Program-made: the position numbers and the translations under genes
The notes under the pieces: generated by a model
Told to the model about the DNA's origin: nothing
The model's input: only the letters and a program-made list of their open reading frames with translations
Database searches by the model: none
In this document: positions 8,429 to 16,304 of the stretch, piece after piece
Layout: every line of letters begins with the position of its first letter
How positions within the stretch are numbered: the first letter of the stretch is position 1
DNA from: an uncultured Paracoccaceae bacterium
GTDB taxonomy: Bacteria > Pseudomonadota > Alphaproteobacteria > Rhodobacterales > Rhodobacteraceae
DNA: 64,000 nt
NCBI GenBank assembly: GCA_937916485.1
Contig: CALFSV010000255.1
Coordinates: 1-64,000 of the forward strand
Direction of reading: 5' to 3'

Positions 8429-10366
8429 TTGGCAGTTCAATTTGTATTCGGGGTGCTCTTGCGGCTGGTCTCGGATCTTCCAAGGCCAGTTAAGCGATCT
8501 TTCATTGTAGCGCTTGATGTGCTGCTTCTCCCGGTTGCAATGTTCTTTGCCCTTGCGCTTCAGCAAAGCAGGTTTCCCCACACGGCAGGCATGACGCAGC
8601 TATGGCTGTCGATGATTATCCTCATGACGCTGGCCGGACTGCTGAGTGTGACGATGGGGCTGCACAAGGTTCAACTCAAGGCATACGAGACCCGGGCCCT
8701 TGGCATGACCGCCCTGCACGCCTTGGTCGTCGGGGTCGCTTCCGCGCTTCTCGGTCAATTGTCCGGCAGTGGCAGCCCGCTTTCGACCTCCATCATCTTT
8801 GCATTCGTCTTTTTCGGGCTCTGCGCCGGATCACGTTTTGTCCTTCTGCAAGTTTTGCGCTCCATCTACGCCCATGGAAAGGACCAGATCCGCGTCCTGA
8901 TCTATGGTGCTGGCCGGATGGGCAAGCAGTTGGCAGCCGCCCTCAAGACAGACGACACTCTGGTCCCGATCGCCTTTGTCGATGATGACAAGGAATTGCA
9001 CTCGACCATCGTGCAGGGACTGACGGTCTATTCCGGCGTCGCCATTTCAGCCTTGGTACGGCAAAAGAAGATTGATCGCGTCCTGTTGGCGATGCCTTCG
9101 CAGTCTCGGGCGCGACTTGCCCAGATTTCCAGCCGGCTTGAGGATATGGGCCTGTCTGTCGAATCTCTACCGTCCTTCTCTCAGCTTGCCGGGAACGGCG
9201 CGCGACTGGTCGAACAATTGCGCCCTGTTTCTCCGGGGCAATTCCTGGGCCGCGCCCCGGTTGATGCAGAACTTCCAGCCGGGGCAGAAACCTACGTGGG
9301 CCGATCGGTCCTGATCACAGGTGCGGGCGGATCAATCGGTTCGGAACTTTGCCGCCAGCTGATCATTTGCCGTCCCCGGCGCATCGTGCTGATGGAGATC
9401 AGCGAGCTCGCGCTCTATACGATCAACAACGAGCTTTCGGCCCTCGCCAAGCACAACGATGTTGAGATCGTGCCATGCCTCGGCTCTGTCTGCGAGGCGC
9501 CGATTGTACGCCGGGTTCTTGAAGAGCACGCCGTCGAGATTGTCGTGCATGCCGCCGCCTACAAGCATGTGCCTATCGTTGAACGCGATCCGGTTCCGGG
9601 CTTTTCCAACAACGTTCTGGGCACCCATACCCTTGCGCTGGCCGCGATGGAGGCACGGGTCAGCCGGTTCATCCTTATTTCGACCGACAAGGCTGTCCGC
9701 CCCAAGAACATGATGGGCGCCTCCAAGAGGCTGGCCGAAATTGTCATTCAGGATCTTGCCAGCCGCGCCACACCCGAGCTTGGGGACACGATCTTTTCGA
9801 TGGTGCGTTTTGGCAATGTTATCGGCTCATCGGGATCTGTCATTCCGCTGTTCGAAGATCAGATTTCAAGAGGCGGCCCGGTCACTCTGACCCACAAGGA
9901 CGTCACCCGGTACTTCATGACCATCCCCGAGGCTGCACGACTGGTCCTTGTGGCCGGCAGCTTTGCCAAGGGTGGCGATCTGTTCGTTCTGGATATGGGT
10001 GACCCGGTCTCGATCTACGACCTTGCCCGCCAGATGATCACGACAGCAGGCTATACCCTGCGCAGTGAAGACAATCCCGAAGGGGATATCGAAATTGTCC
10101 TGACTGGCCTGCGCCCCGGTGAAAAGCTTAGCGAAGAGCTGCTGATCGGCAAAGGACAGACCACCACGCCGCACCCCAAGATCCTGCGTGCCCGCGAAAC
10201 CCATCTGAGCGAGATCGAGGTCGCCGCTTGCATCAAGGCCCTGCGGGCCGCCGTTGCAGAGGCCGACGACAAGTCGATCCGGGACATCGTTGGCCGTTGG
10301 GTGCAAGAAGCAAAAGGGCAAAAGTCCCTCAAGGACAAAGCCCGCCAGACTTTTCCGGCCGAGTAG
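8429..10366 (+). CDS. Membrane-bound nucleotide-sugar 4,6-dehydratase (CapD/WbpM/PglF type)
   Basis: A 645-residue protein with four N-terminal membrane segments, a CoA-binding-like first Rossmann fold (VLIYGAGRMGKQLAAAL), and a C-terminal SDR dehydratase domain (VLITGAGGSIGSELCRQ, YKHVPIVERDP, STDKAVRPKNMMGASKRLAE). Met replaces the catalytic Tyr in MGASK, as in long WbpM-type enzymes. It should convert UDP-GlcNAc to a 4-keto-6-deoxy sugar. The start is uncertain: the frame opens at GTG 8342, but TTG 8429 has AGGAAG 5-6 nt upstream, so I chose it. It ends 24 nt from the convergent hydantoinase gene. Confidence 0.88.
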   Translation: MAVQFVFGVLLRLVSDLPRPVKRSFIVALDVLLLPVAMFFALALQQSRFPHTAGMTQLWLSMIILMTLAGLLSVTMGLHKVQLKAYETRALGMTALHALVVGVASALLGQLSGSGSPLSTSIIFAFVFFGLCAGSRFVLLQVLRSIYAHGKDQIRVLIYGAGRMGKQLAAALKTDDTLVPIAFVDDDKELHSTIVQGLTVYSGVAISALVRQKKIDRVLLAMPSQSRARLAQISSRLEDMGLSVESLPSFSQLAGNGARLVEQLRPVSPGQFLGRAPVDAELPAGAETYVGRSVLITGAGGSIGSELCRQLIICRPRRIVLMEISELALYTINNELSALAKHNDVEIVPCLGSVCEAPIVRRVLEEHAVEIVVHAAAYKHVPIVERDPVPGFSNNVLGTHTLALAAMEARVSRFILISTDKAVRPKNMMGASKRLAEIVIQDLASRATPELGDTIFSMVRFGNVIGSSGSVIPLFEDQISRGGPVTLTHKDVTRYFMTIPEAARLVLVAGSFAKGGDLFVLDMGDPVSIYDLARQMITTAGYTLRSEDNPEGDIEIVLTGLRPGEKLSEELLIGKGQTTTPHPKILRARETHLSEIEVAACIKALRAAVAEADDKSIRDIVGRWVQEAKGQKSLKDKARQTFPAE

Positions 10367-10390
10367 CACCGGCGCATTTGCTGCGAAACG

Positions 10391-12400
10391 CTAGGACGCG
10401 GCAGCGATACGTGGGCGGCCTTGGGCAGTGACGCGGATCGTGGCCTCAATGAACATGGACTGGCCCTCTACCTCCACTTCCTTGATCTCCCGCGAAATGC
10501 TCAGCCGGATCTCCTCAACACCGGCGAGGCGGGCCCGATCCGATGCCTCTGCCTCCAGAGCGACTTCCAGCGCTTCAAGGGCTGCGTCCCTGTCTGTGTA
10601 TCTGACCGGGCCACTTGGCAGGTGGGACGTGAACGTGCCGGGTCCTGACCCCGTCACTGTTCCGCTTGCGACCATAGCAACCTGACCGACAACCGCGCCG
10701 ATCGCATTGGCTACGCCACCCTGTGCCGGCAACACCATCCGGGCCCCCAGCCGTTCACCGACGGCGCCATAATAGCTGGCCGCCGAAGCCCCAAGACCGA
10801 TGACAGGCACACCCAGCCGAAGCTCGGTCTCGATGACCCCGCGGTGCCGGTCAAGACCGGCGGTGGTCAGCCCATGCCGCGCCAATGCTGCGGGGGACAG
10901 GCCCCAGTCCCGCCCATCCTCGGCAAAGGCGGTCTCAAGCAGGCAGGTGACGGTCTGGTCGGTCAGTTGCTCGATGATGGCCCGCGCCATGGGACCGGCC
11001 CCTTCCGCGATGCGCTCGCCGCGCCCGGATCGTTTACGGGCAAACAGGGCAAGTCCCTTTTCGGCCGCCGCCCCATCCCAGGACGCCAGCGTGCCGGTTA
11101 CATGCGCCGCATCGGACGGCGTAACCCCGGCGATCATAGCAAAGCCCCGCGACACCAGACGCCCCAGCGCCGGAGCCTCTACCCGGCTGCGGACGGCATC
11201 GGACCAGGCGAGGGGCCCATCTGCCAACCGCGCCGCAACGGCGGCTTCTCTGGCATCCAGCCCGGGCGGAACCGCTGACCAAAGTGGCACCACGAACCGG
11301 CCAACACCATCAGGTGCGGCGTCAATGGACAGGGCCCGGTCCAGCGTCCTGTGCACCAGCGCCCCATGGGTCACCGCCAACAACGACAGCGGCATGAGTC
11401 TGCGAGGGCCAAGCATAAGGCCGCCCTCCAATCCCTCTAGCAGGTGGACTTCGCTATCGCCGCCCAAACCGGTGGTCCGCATCGCAACAGCCTCGACCAT
11501 TGTCCGATACGGGCCGACACGCGCGCCTTCCGGATCGATCTTGGGACGGCCATCGCGCAACAGGCAAACGTCGGTGGTCGTGCCGCCGATATCGCTGACC
11601 AGCGCATTCTGCTCACCGGTCAGCCAACTGGCCCCGGCAATGCTGGCGGCCGGGCCACTCAGGATTGTCTCGATCGGCTTTTCACGGGCAAGGGCAGCGC
11701 TGACCAGCGCCCCATCGCCGCGCACGACCATCATCCGGGCCGAAATGCCGCGTCGTTCAAGATGGGCCTCGCAGGCCCCGATCAATCCGTCGATCATCCC
11801 GATCAACCGGGCGTTCAGCACAGCAGTCAGCGCTCGCTTCGGGCCACCCAAAGCGCTGGACAATTCATGCGAACAGGTCACCGGGCGACCGGTCACGGAC
11901 CGGATCAGATCACGAACGGCCAGCTCATGACCGGGGTTGCGCGTGGCAAAGCGGGCAGCCACGGCAAACCCGGTGATATCGGGGCCAAGGGCCGCGAGCG
12001 CGTCTCCAAGGGCACCAATATCCAGCGGGGCAATCTCCTGCCCGGCATGCCCGTGCCCACCTGCAAGACGGATGACCGGATCGCCCTTTAGGGCCGCCTC
12101 AAGCCCATCGCGGGCAAGTTCGCCGTCGTCAAAACCAATAAAGATCAGGGCAACGCGGCCGCCCTGCCCCTCGACCAGCGCATTGGTGGCAAGGGTTGTC
12201 GAAAGCGACACCATACCGATGGCGGCAGGGTCCAAACCGGTCTCTTCCAGAACCGCATCAATTGCGCCGGCAATCCCAAGCGAAAGATCAGGACGCGAGG
12301 TCAGCGCCTTGGCCGAGGCAAGGACACGGTCTTCACCTTCATCAATCAGGACGGCGTCCGTGTAGGTGCCCCCGGTATCCACGCCCAACAAGACTGCCAT
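10391..12400 (-). CDS. Hydantoinase/oxoprolinase family protein, subunit A type
   Basis: A 669-residue hydantoinase-A/N-methylhydantoinase-A type protein. The N-terminal actin-like ATPase motif GVDTGGTYTDAVLID starts at residue 6, the second phosphate loop is VSDIGGTTTDVCLLRDG, and GLGGDSEVHL follows. Family members hydrolyse cyclic amides (hydantoin, oxoproline, carbaprolinamide-like rings) with ATP. No B subunit is adjacent; it lies downstream of the pyrimidine importer, after a terminator-like hairpin at 12462-12492, so it may be expressed partly separately. A role on hydantoins or dihydropyrimidine-like rings is inferred from context. Confidence 0.87.
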   Translation of the reverse strand: MAVLLGVDTGGTYTDAVLIDEGEDRVLASAKALTSRPDLSLGIAGAIDAVLEETGLDPAAIGMVSLSTTLATNALVEGQGGRVALIFIGFDDGELARDGLEAALKGDPVIRLAGGHGHAGQEIAPLDIGALGDALAALGPDITGFAVAARFATRNPGHELAVRDLIRSVTGRPVTCSHELSSALGGPKRALTAVLNARLIGMIDGLIGACEAHLERRGISARMMVVRGDGALVSAALAREKPIETILSGPAASIAGASWLTGEQNALVSDIGGTTTDVCLLRDGRPKIDPEGARVGPYRTMVEAVAMRTTGLGGDSEVHLLEGLEGGLMLGPRRLMPLSLLAVTHGALVHRTLDRALSIDAAPDGVGRFVVPLWSAVPPGLDAREAAVAARLADGPLAWSDAVRSRVEAPALGRLVSRGFAMIAGVTPSDAAHVTGTLASWDGAAAEKGLALFARKRSGRGERIAEGAGPMARAIIEQLTDQTVTCLLETAFAEDGRDWGLSPAALARHGLTTAGLDRHRGVIETELRLGVPVIGLGASAASYYGAVGERLGARMVLPAQGGVANAIGAVVGQVAMVASGTVTGSGPGTFTSHLPSGPVRYTDRDAALEALEVALEAEASDRARLAGVEEIRLSISREIKEVEVEGQSMFIEATIRVTAQGRPRIAAAS

Positions 12401-12430
12401 CGATCCAACTCCAGCTGCACTGGGCGCATT

Positions 12431-12452
12431 GTAAGGCGGGTTTCAACCCGCC
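12431..12452. repeat. GTAAGG palindromic repeat, copy 1 (GC variant)
   Basis: GTAAGG-type element: GGCGGGT, spacer TTCA, ACCCGCC. Compared with copy 2, the T in the left arm is C and the paired A in the right arm is G, so pairing is kept. The other copies are at 12503-12524, 21895-21920 and 21941-21966. Confidence 0.75.
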
Positions 12453-12461
12453 CGCCGCCAC

Positions 12462-12492
12462 GAAAACGGCGCGAAGATCGCTCTTCGCGCCG
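12462..12492 (-). terminator. Rho-independent terminator-like hairpin after the pyrimidine importer SBP gene
   Basis: Perfect 11-bp arms (CGGCGCGAAGA at 12467-12477 and TCTTCGCGCCG at 12482-12492) enclose a 4-nt loop that reads GCGA on the minus strand, a GNRA tetraloop. On that strand it is followed directly by TTTTCG. It lies 40 nt past the SBP stop codon and before the hydantoinase gene, so it probably trims or attenuates the operon there. The T-tract is short. Confidence 0.7.
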
Positions 12493-12502
12493 CACCGATT
12501 CA

Positions 12503-12524
12503 GTAAGGTGGGTTTCAACCCACC
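12503..12524. repeat. GTAAGG palindromic repeat, copy 2
   Basis: GTAAGG followed by TGGGT, spacer TTCA, and ACCCACC. It sits between the SBP stop codon (12532) and the terminator-like hairpin. Same family as copies at 12431, 21895 and 21941. Confidence 0.75.
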
Positions 12525-12531
12525 GCCAGCC

Positions 12532-13515
12532 CTAGTTCAGGGCCGCGTCCGTGATCGCATGGGTCCATGCGCCTTCTGGCACCGCCGTGATCACCGGGTC
12601 GGAGCCGCCAGCCAACAGCGTATCAACCGTGCGCTGAAAGTCAGCCGGGTCAAGGGCGCCATTGGACCCTGCGGTCAGCTTGGCAATCTCTTCCATCATG
12701 GCGATCTGGTGCCCTTCGGTCTGGGCGCCCGTCTCGTCATAATCCAGCACGATCATCGCCGCCTCGAGCGGGTTTTCTTCCGCCCACTTCCAGCCCATCA
12801 TCGAGGCCCGGACAAAGCGGACCATCTTGTCGGTAAAGGCGGGATCGTCGAGGTTGCTTTCCAGGACGTACATCCCGTCCTCCAGCGTCGCCACGCCCAT
12901 ATCCTCGTACTTGAAGGTGATCAACTCGTCCGGGCTGACGCCCGCCTCAAGCACCTGATTGTACTCGTTGTAGGTCATGGTCGAGATGCAGTCGGCCTGG
13001 CGCTGCAACAGGGGATCGACGTTAAAGCCCTGCTTGAGAACGGTCACCCCGTCCTCTCCACCTTCGGTTGGAATGCCTTCCTGGCTCATCCAGCTGAGGA
13101 ACGGGTATTCGTTGCCAAAGAACCAGACGCCGATGGTCCGCCCCCGGAAATCCTGGGGTCCGGTTATCCCGGTATCCTTCCAGCAGGTCAGCATCAGACC
13201 CGACGACTTGAAAGGCTGGGCGATGTTCACGACCGGCAAACCGTTCTCGCGGGCCGCAAGCGCGGATGGCATCCAGTTGAGCATGACATCTGCCCCGCCA
13301 CCGGCAAGAACCTGTGGTGGCGCAATGTCGGGACCACCGGCAAGAATGGTCACATCCAGGCCTTCCTCGTCATAGAACCCCTGGTCAAGGGCGACGTAGT
13401 AGCCCGCGAACTGGGCCTGGGTCACCCATTGCAATTGCAACCTGACTTCATCTTGGGCCAGGGCAGGCGCTGCCACGCCCATCGCCGCCGCAGCGGCCAG
13501 TATCATCCGTTTCAT
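12532..13515 (-). CDS. ABC transporter substrate-binding protein (NMT1/ThiY-like), pyrimidine locus
   Basis: A 327-residue periplasmic binding protein with signal peptide MKRMILAAAAAMGVAAPALA. The mature part begins EVRLQLQWVTQAQFAGYYVALDQGFYDEEGLDVTIL, the typical NMT1/ThiY start that binds pyrimidine-like or sulfonate-like ligands. It ends the importer block ATPase-permease-permease-SBP downstream of dihydropyrimidinase, so the ligand is probably a pyrimidine base or its reduced or ring-opened derivative (inference). A hairpin terminator and two palindromic repeats follow its stop codon. Confidence 0.9.
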   Translation of the reverse strand: MKRMILAAAAAMGVAAPALAQDEVRLQLQWVTQAQFAGYYVALDQGFYDEEGLDVTILAGGPDIAPPQVLAGGGADVMLNWMPSALAARENGLPVVNIAQPFKSSGLMLTCWKDTGITGPQDFRGRTIGVWFFGNEYPFLSWMSQEGIPTEGGEDGVTVLKQGFNVDPLLQRQADCISTMTYNEYNQVLEAGVSPDELITFKYEDMGVATLEDGMYVLESNLDDPAFTDKMVRFVRASMMGWKWAEENPLEAAMIVLDYDETGAQTEGHQIAMMEEIAKLTAGSNGALDPADFQRTVDTLLAGGSDPVITAVPEGAWTHAITDAALN

Positions 13516-13584
13516 TTGTCAAACCTCCTTGCTGATTTGTCGTTGCCGTCTGTTCGTCTTGCCCGGCCTCATCGTACCATTTGT

Positions 13585-14433
13585 TTATTGCGCACGTTGC
13601 GAGGGGTGCCAGAACGTCAACCCACGTTCTGCGAGCGTAACCACACCGTAAAAGGCGCTTCCCGCCAGCGCGGCCACCAGGATGGCGGCCCACACTACAT
13701 CTAGCGCCAACTGCCCAACCGAGGTCGAGATTCGAAACCCTAGACCAACGGTTGGGGAACCGAAGAACTCTGCCACAATGGCACCAATCAGGGCCAATGT
13801 GGTGGAAATCTTCAGGCCGTTGAAAATGAAAGGCAGGGCCGCGGGAAGCCGCAGCTTCCAAAGGGTCTGCCAGTAGCTGGCGCCATAGGTCCGCATCAGA
13901 TCCCGCTGCATCGCGCTGGTATCGCGCAGCCCCGCCACCGTGTTCACCAGCATCGGAAAGAAGACCATCAGGACCACGACCGCCGCCTTGGACTGCCAGC
14001 CAAATCCATACCACATGACAAGGATCGGCGCGGTCCCGACGATAGGAAGGGCCGCCATGAAACTGCCCACCGGCAAAAGCCCACGACGCAAGAAGTCAAA
14101 CCGATCCACAAGGACCGCGATGCACAGGGCCGCCCCACAGCCCATCACATAGCCCGACAACCCACCCTTCAGAATGGTTTGGACAAAGTCAGCCCAGAGC
14201 ACGGTCAGGTTGGCCCCAAAGGCAGCCCCAATGGCACTGGGGGCGGGCAAGATGACCTGCGGGACGTTCAGCCCCCGCACGATGAATTCCCACATCACAA
14301 GAACCGTCAGCCCAAAGATCGCAGGCACCGCTATTTGGCCCAGCCGGGTGTTGGACAGCGGTCCATTGGCCAGCCGGGCATTCAGCGCCCAACCTGCGGC
14401 CCAGACGACAAGGGCAAGGGACAAGGGGATCAT
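13585..14433 (-). CDS. ABC transporter permease, pyrimidine locus (second permease)
   Basis: A 282-residue inner-membrane permease of the SsuC/TauC/ThiX class. About six hydrophobic segments are visible and the EAA-loop region reads GLRDTSAMQRDLMRTYGASYWQTLWKLRLPAALPFIFNGLKI, which docks the ATPase. Its start overlaps the stop of the upstream permease by 4 nt (ATGA), showing translational coupling. With the preceding gene it should form a heterodimeric channel for the binding protein at 12532-13515. Confidence 0.92.
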   Translation of the reverse strand: MIPLSLALVVWAAGWALNARLANGPLSNTRLGQIAVPAIFGLTVLVMWEFIVRGLNVPQVILPAPSAIGAAFGANLTVLWADFVQTILKGGLSGYVMGCGAALCIAVLVDRFDFLRRGLLPVGSFMAALPIVGTAPILVMWYGFGWQSKAAVVVLMVFFPMLVNTVAGLRDTSAMQRDLMRTYGASYWQTLWKLRLPAALPFIFNGLKISTTLALIGAIVAEFFGSPTVGLGFRISTSVGQLALDVVWAAILVAALAGSAFYGVVTLAERGLTFWHPSQRAQ

Positions 14434-15380
14434 CCTGCAACCCCCATCCGGCGCAGGGTTCGACGCTCCATCGCGCCAATGGCAAAAACCAGCACCGCCG
14501 CAAGCGTGGCTGCGGCAAAAAGGGCGGCCCAGATTTGCGAGGTCTGGCCATAGTAGCTACCCGCAAGCATGCGTGCACCAAGACCGCCCTTTTGCACCGG
14601 CAATTCGCCGACGATTGCCCCGACGAGGCTGGCCGCAATTCCAATCTTCAAGGACGCGAAAAGGTAGGGCACCGAGGCGGGCAACCGCAGCTTGAACAAG
14701 GTCTCCATGGGCGAGGCCGAATACGTCCGCAAAAGATCAAGCTGCATGGCATCCGGACTTCGCAAACCCTTTACCATGCCCACAACGACGGGAAAGAACG
14801 ACAGGTAGGCCGAGATGACTGCCTTCGGGAACATCCCCTGCACGCCGACTGAATAAAGGACAACGATGATCATGGGGGCCAGCGCCACAATCGGGATCGT
14901 CTGGCTGACGATGGCCCATGGCATGACACTCATATCCATCGTGCGGCTATGGACGATGCCAACGGCCAAAAGCACGCCAAGCCCGGTTCCGATCACAAAG
15001 CCCAGAACAGTGGCCCATAGGGTGATGCCGGTGTGATAGACGAGGCTTCGGTTGGAAAAGCTACCCGATTGGACGATACCGCGGCGGCCATAGACCTCTT
15101 CCCCGATTGTGCTGTCCCAGATTTCGATCGCCACCTGATGGGGCGCAGGCAACTTGGCGCGTTCCTGGCTCCAGCTTCGCGCCAGGTGGTCGGTGTTGGA
15201 CAGGACCAGAGCAATGGCACCGGCGTCGCGACGCTCGATCGCGGTGGACGGTGTGACGACGGCGCCTGCACGCTCTGCCTCTGTCAGGACTTCGCGGATG
15301 TTCATGGGAAGGCAGGCCACATACCAAAGCGTGACAATGGCAAAAACGACAACGAGGACTGGCAGAATGCGTTCCCTCAC
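14430..15380 (-). CDS. ABC transporter permease, pyrimidine locus (first permease, with periplasmic insert)
   Basis: A 316-residue permease. It differs from its partner in having one N-terminal membrane segment (LPVLVVVFAIVTLWYVACL), then about 90 mostly polar residues, before the standard transmembrane core starting near GITLWATVLGFVIGTGLGVLL. The EAA loop is GLRSPDAMQLDLLRTYSASPMETLFKLRLPASVPYLFASLKI. The polar insert is predicted to be periplasmic and could contact the binding protein (inference). A 120-nt gap with two AT-rich hairpins separates it from the upstream ATPase gene. Confidence 0.9.
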   Translation of the reverse strand: MRERILPVLVVVFAIVTLWYVACLPMNIREVLTEAERAGAVVTPSTAIERRDAGAIALVLSNTDHLARSWSQERAKLPAPHQVAIEIWDSTIGEEVYGRRGIVQSGSFSNRSLVYHTGITLWATVLGFVIGTGLGVLLAVGIVHSRTMDMSVMPWAIVSQTIPIVALAPMIIVVLYSVGVQGMFPKAVISAYLSFFPVVVGMVKGLRSPDAMQLDLLRTYSASPMETLFKLRLPASVPYLFASLKIGIAASLVGAIVGELPVQKGGLGARMLAGSYYGQTSQIWAALFAAATLAAVLVFAIGAMERRTLRRMGVAG

Positions 15381-15415
15381 GCAGCCGCCCTCCTGTCATA
15401 TTCAGGCTTGCCGCA

Positions 15416-15438
15416 GAAATTCTTTGGAAAAGAATTTC
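15416..15438. repeat. AT-rich hairpin GAAATTCTTT / AAAGAATTTC
   Basis: Perfect 10-bp arms with a 3-nt loop GGA in the gap between the ATPase and first permease genes. It is one of a pair with 15467-15489. Such elements in an operon may act in mRNA processing or attenuation; there is no adjacent U-tract that would make it a clear terminator. Confidence 0.7.
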
Positions 15439-15466
15439 GTCCCCAACCCCCGATGGCTAAGGAAGT

Positions 15467-15489
15467 AAAAACTTTCTGCGAAAGTTTTT
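15467..15489. repeat. AT-rich hairpin AAAAACTTTC / GAAAGTTTTT
   Basis: Perfect 10-bp arms with a 3-nt loop TGC, starting 12 nt past the ATPase stop codon. On the minus strand the 3' arm itself ends in five T residues, so weak intrinsic termination is possible. It shares the style, but not the arm sequence, of the hairpin at 15416-15438. Confidence 0.7.
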
Positions 15490-15500
15490 GGCCACAACGC

Positions 15501-16304
15501 CTAGTCATCGGTATACCCCGCGCGCAGGCCTTCTCGGACCCGATGCGCGATCTCGATAAAGGCCTGGCTGTCGCGGATATCGAGCGGCCTCTCTCGGGGC
15601 AGCGGGCTATCGATGACATCCGTGATCCGACCTGGTCGGGGACTCATCACGACAATCTTGGTCGACAGGTAGACGGCCTCGGGGATGGAATGGGTAACGA
15701 ACCCGATGGTCTTTCCAGTCCGGTCCCACAAGCCAAGCAGCTCTTCATTCAGGCGGTCCCGCACGATTTCGTCCAAGGCGCCGAAGGGCTCGTCCATCAA
15801 CAGGATATCTGCATCAAAAGCCAGCGCGCGGGCAATTGAGGCCCGCTGCTGCATGCCACCCGACAACTGCCATGGGTATTTGTTCTCGAACCCGTCAAGG
15901 TCGACCAACGCAAGGACGCGGCGCACCCTTTCGGCCTGCTCGGCCTTGGAGAACTTCATGATCTCAAGCGGCAGGCGGACATTGCCGCCTATCGTGCGCC
16001 AGGGATAAAGGCCCGCCGCCTGAAACACATAGCCATAGCTGCGCGCCCGTCTTGCGGCATCCGGGGTCATGCCATTGACCGTCAAAGTGCCGCCTGTTGG
16101 TGTCTCAAGCCCCGCGATGCAGCGCAGGAACGTCGTCTTGCCGCATCCTGACGGGCCGATGAACGACACAAACTCCCCCCGCCCGATGTCCAGATTGACA
16201 TCGCGCAGGGCCTGCACAGGACCGTCACCGGTCTGAAATGTCAGATCCAGGCCACGCGCCGCGATGACCGGGGCAGTATCTGCTTGCGGTTCGGTCTGTG
16301 CCAT
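15501..16304 (-). CDS. ABC transporter ATP-binding protein, pyrimidine locus
   Basis: A 267-residue ATPase of the SsuB/TauB class: Walker A GPSGCGKTT, Q-loop FQAAGLYPWRT, signature LSGGMQQRASIARAL, Walker B ILLMDEPFGALDE, and H-loop FVTHSIPEA. The frame is open upstream, but ATG 16304 overlaps the TGA of dihydropyrimidinase by one base (TGATG) and starts MAQTEPQADT, so it is the likely start. It energises the two permeases downstream. Coupling to the catabolic gene supports import of a pyrimidine-pathway substrate. Confidence 0.93.
   Translation of the reverse strand: MAQTEPQADTAPVIAARGLDLTFQTGDGPVQALRDVNLDIGRGEFVSFIGPSGCGKTTFLRCIAGLETPTGGTLTVNGMTPDAARRARSYGYVFQAAGLYPWRTIGGNVRLPLEIMKFSKAEQAERVRRVLALVDLDGFENKYPWQLSGGMQQRASIARALAFDADILLMDEPFGALDEIVRDRLNEELLGLWDRTGKTIGFVTHSIPEAVYLSTKIVVMSPRPGRITDVIDSPLPRERPLDIRDSQAFIEIAHRVREGLRAGYTDD

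Noticed and set aside
12196..13704. Long plus-strand frame (502 codons) over the hydantoinase and SBP genes
   Set aside because: It crosses the terminator and repeats and is antisense to two clear genes; no recognisable protein.
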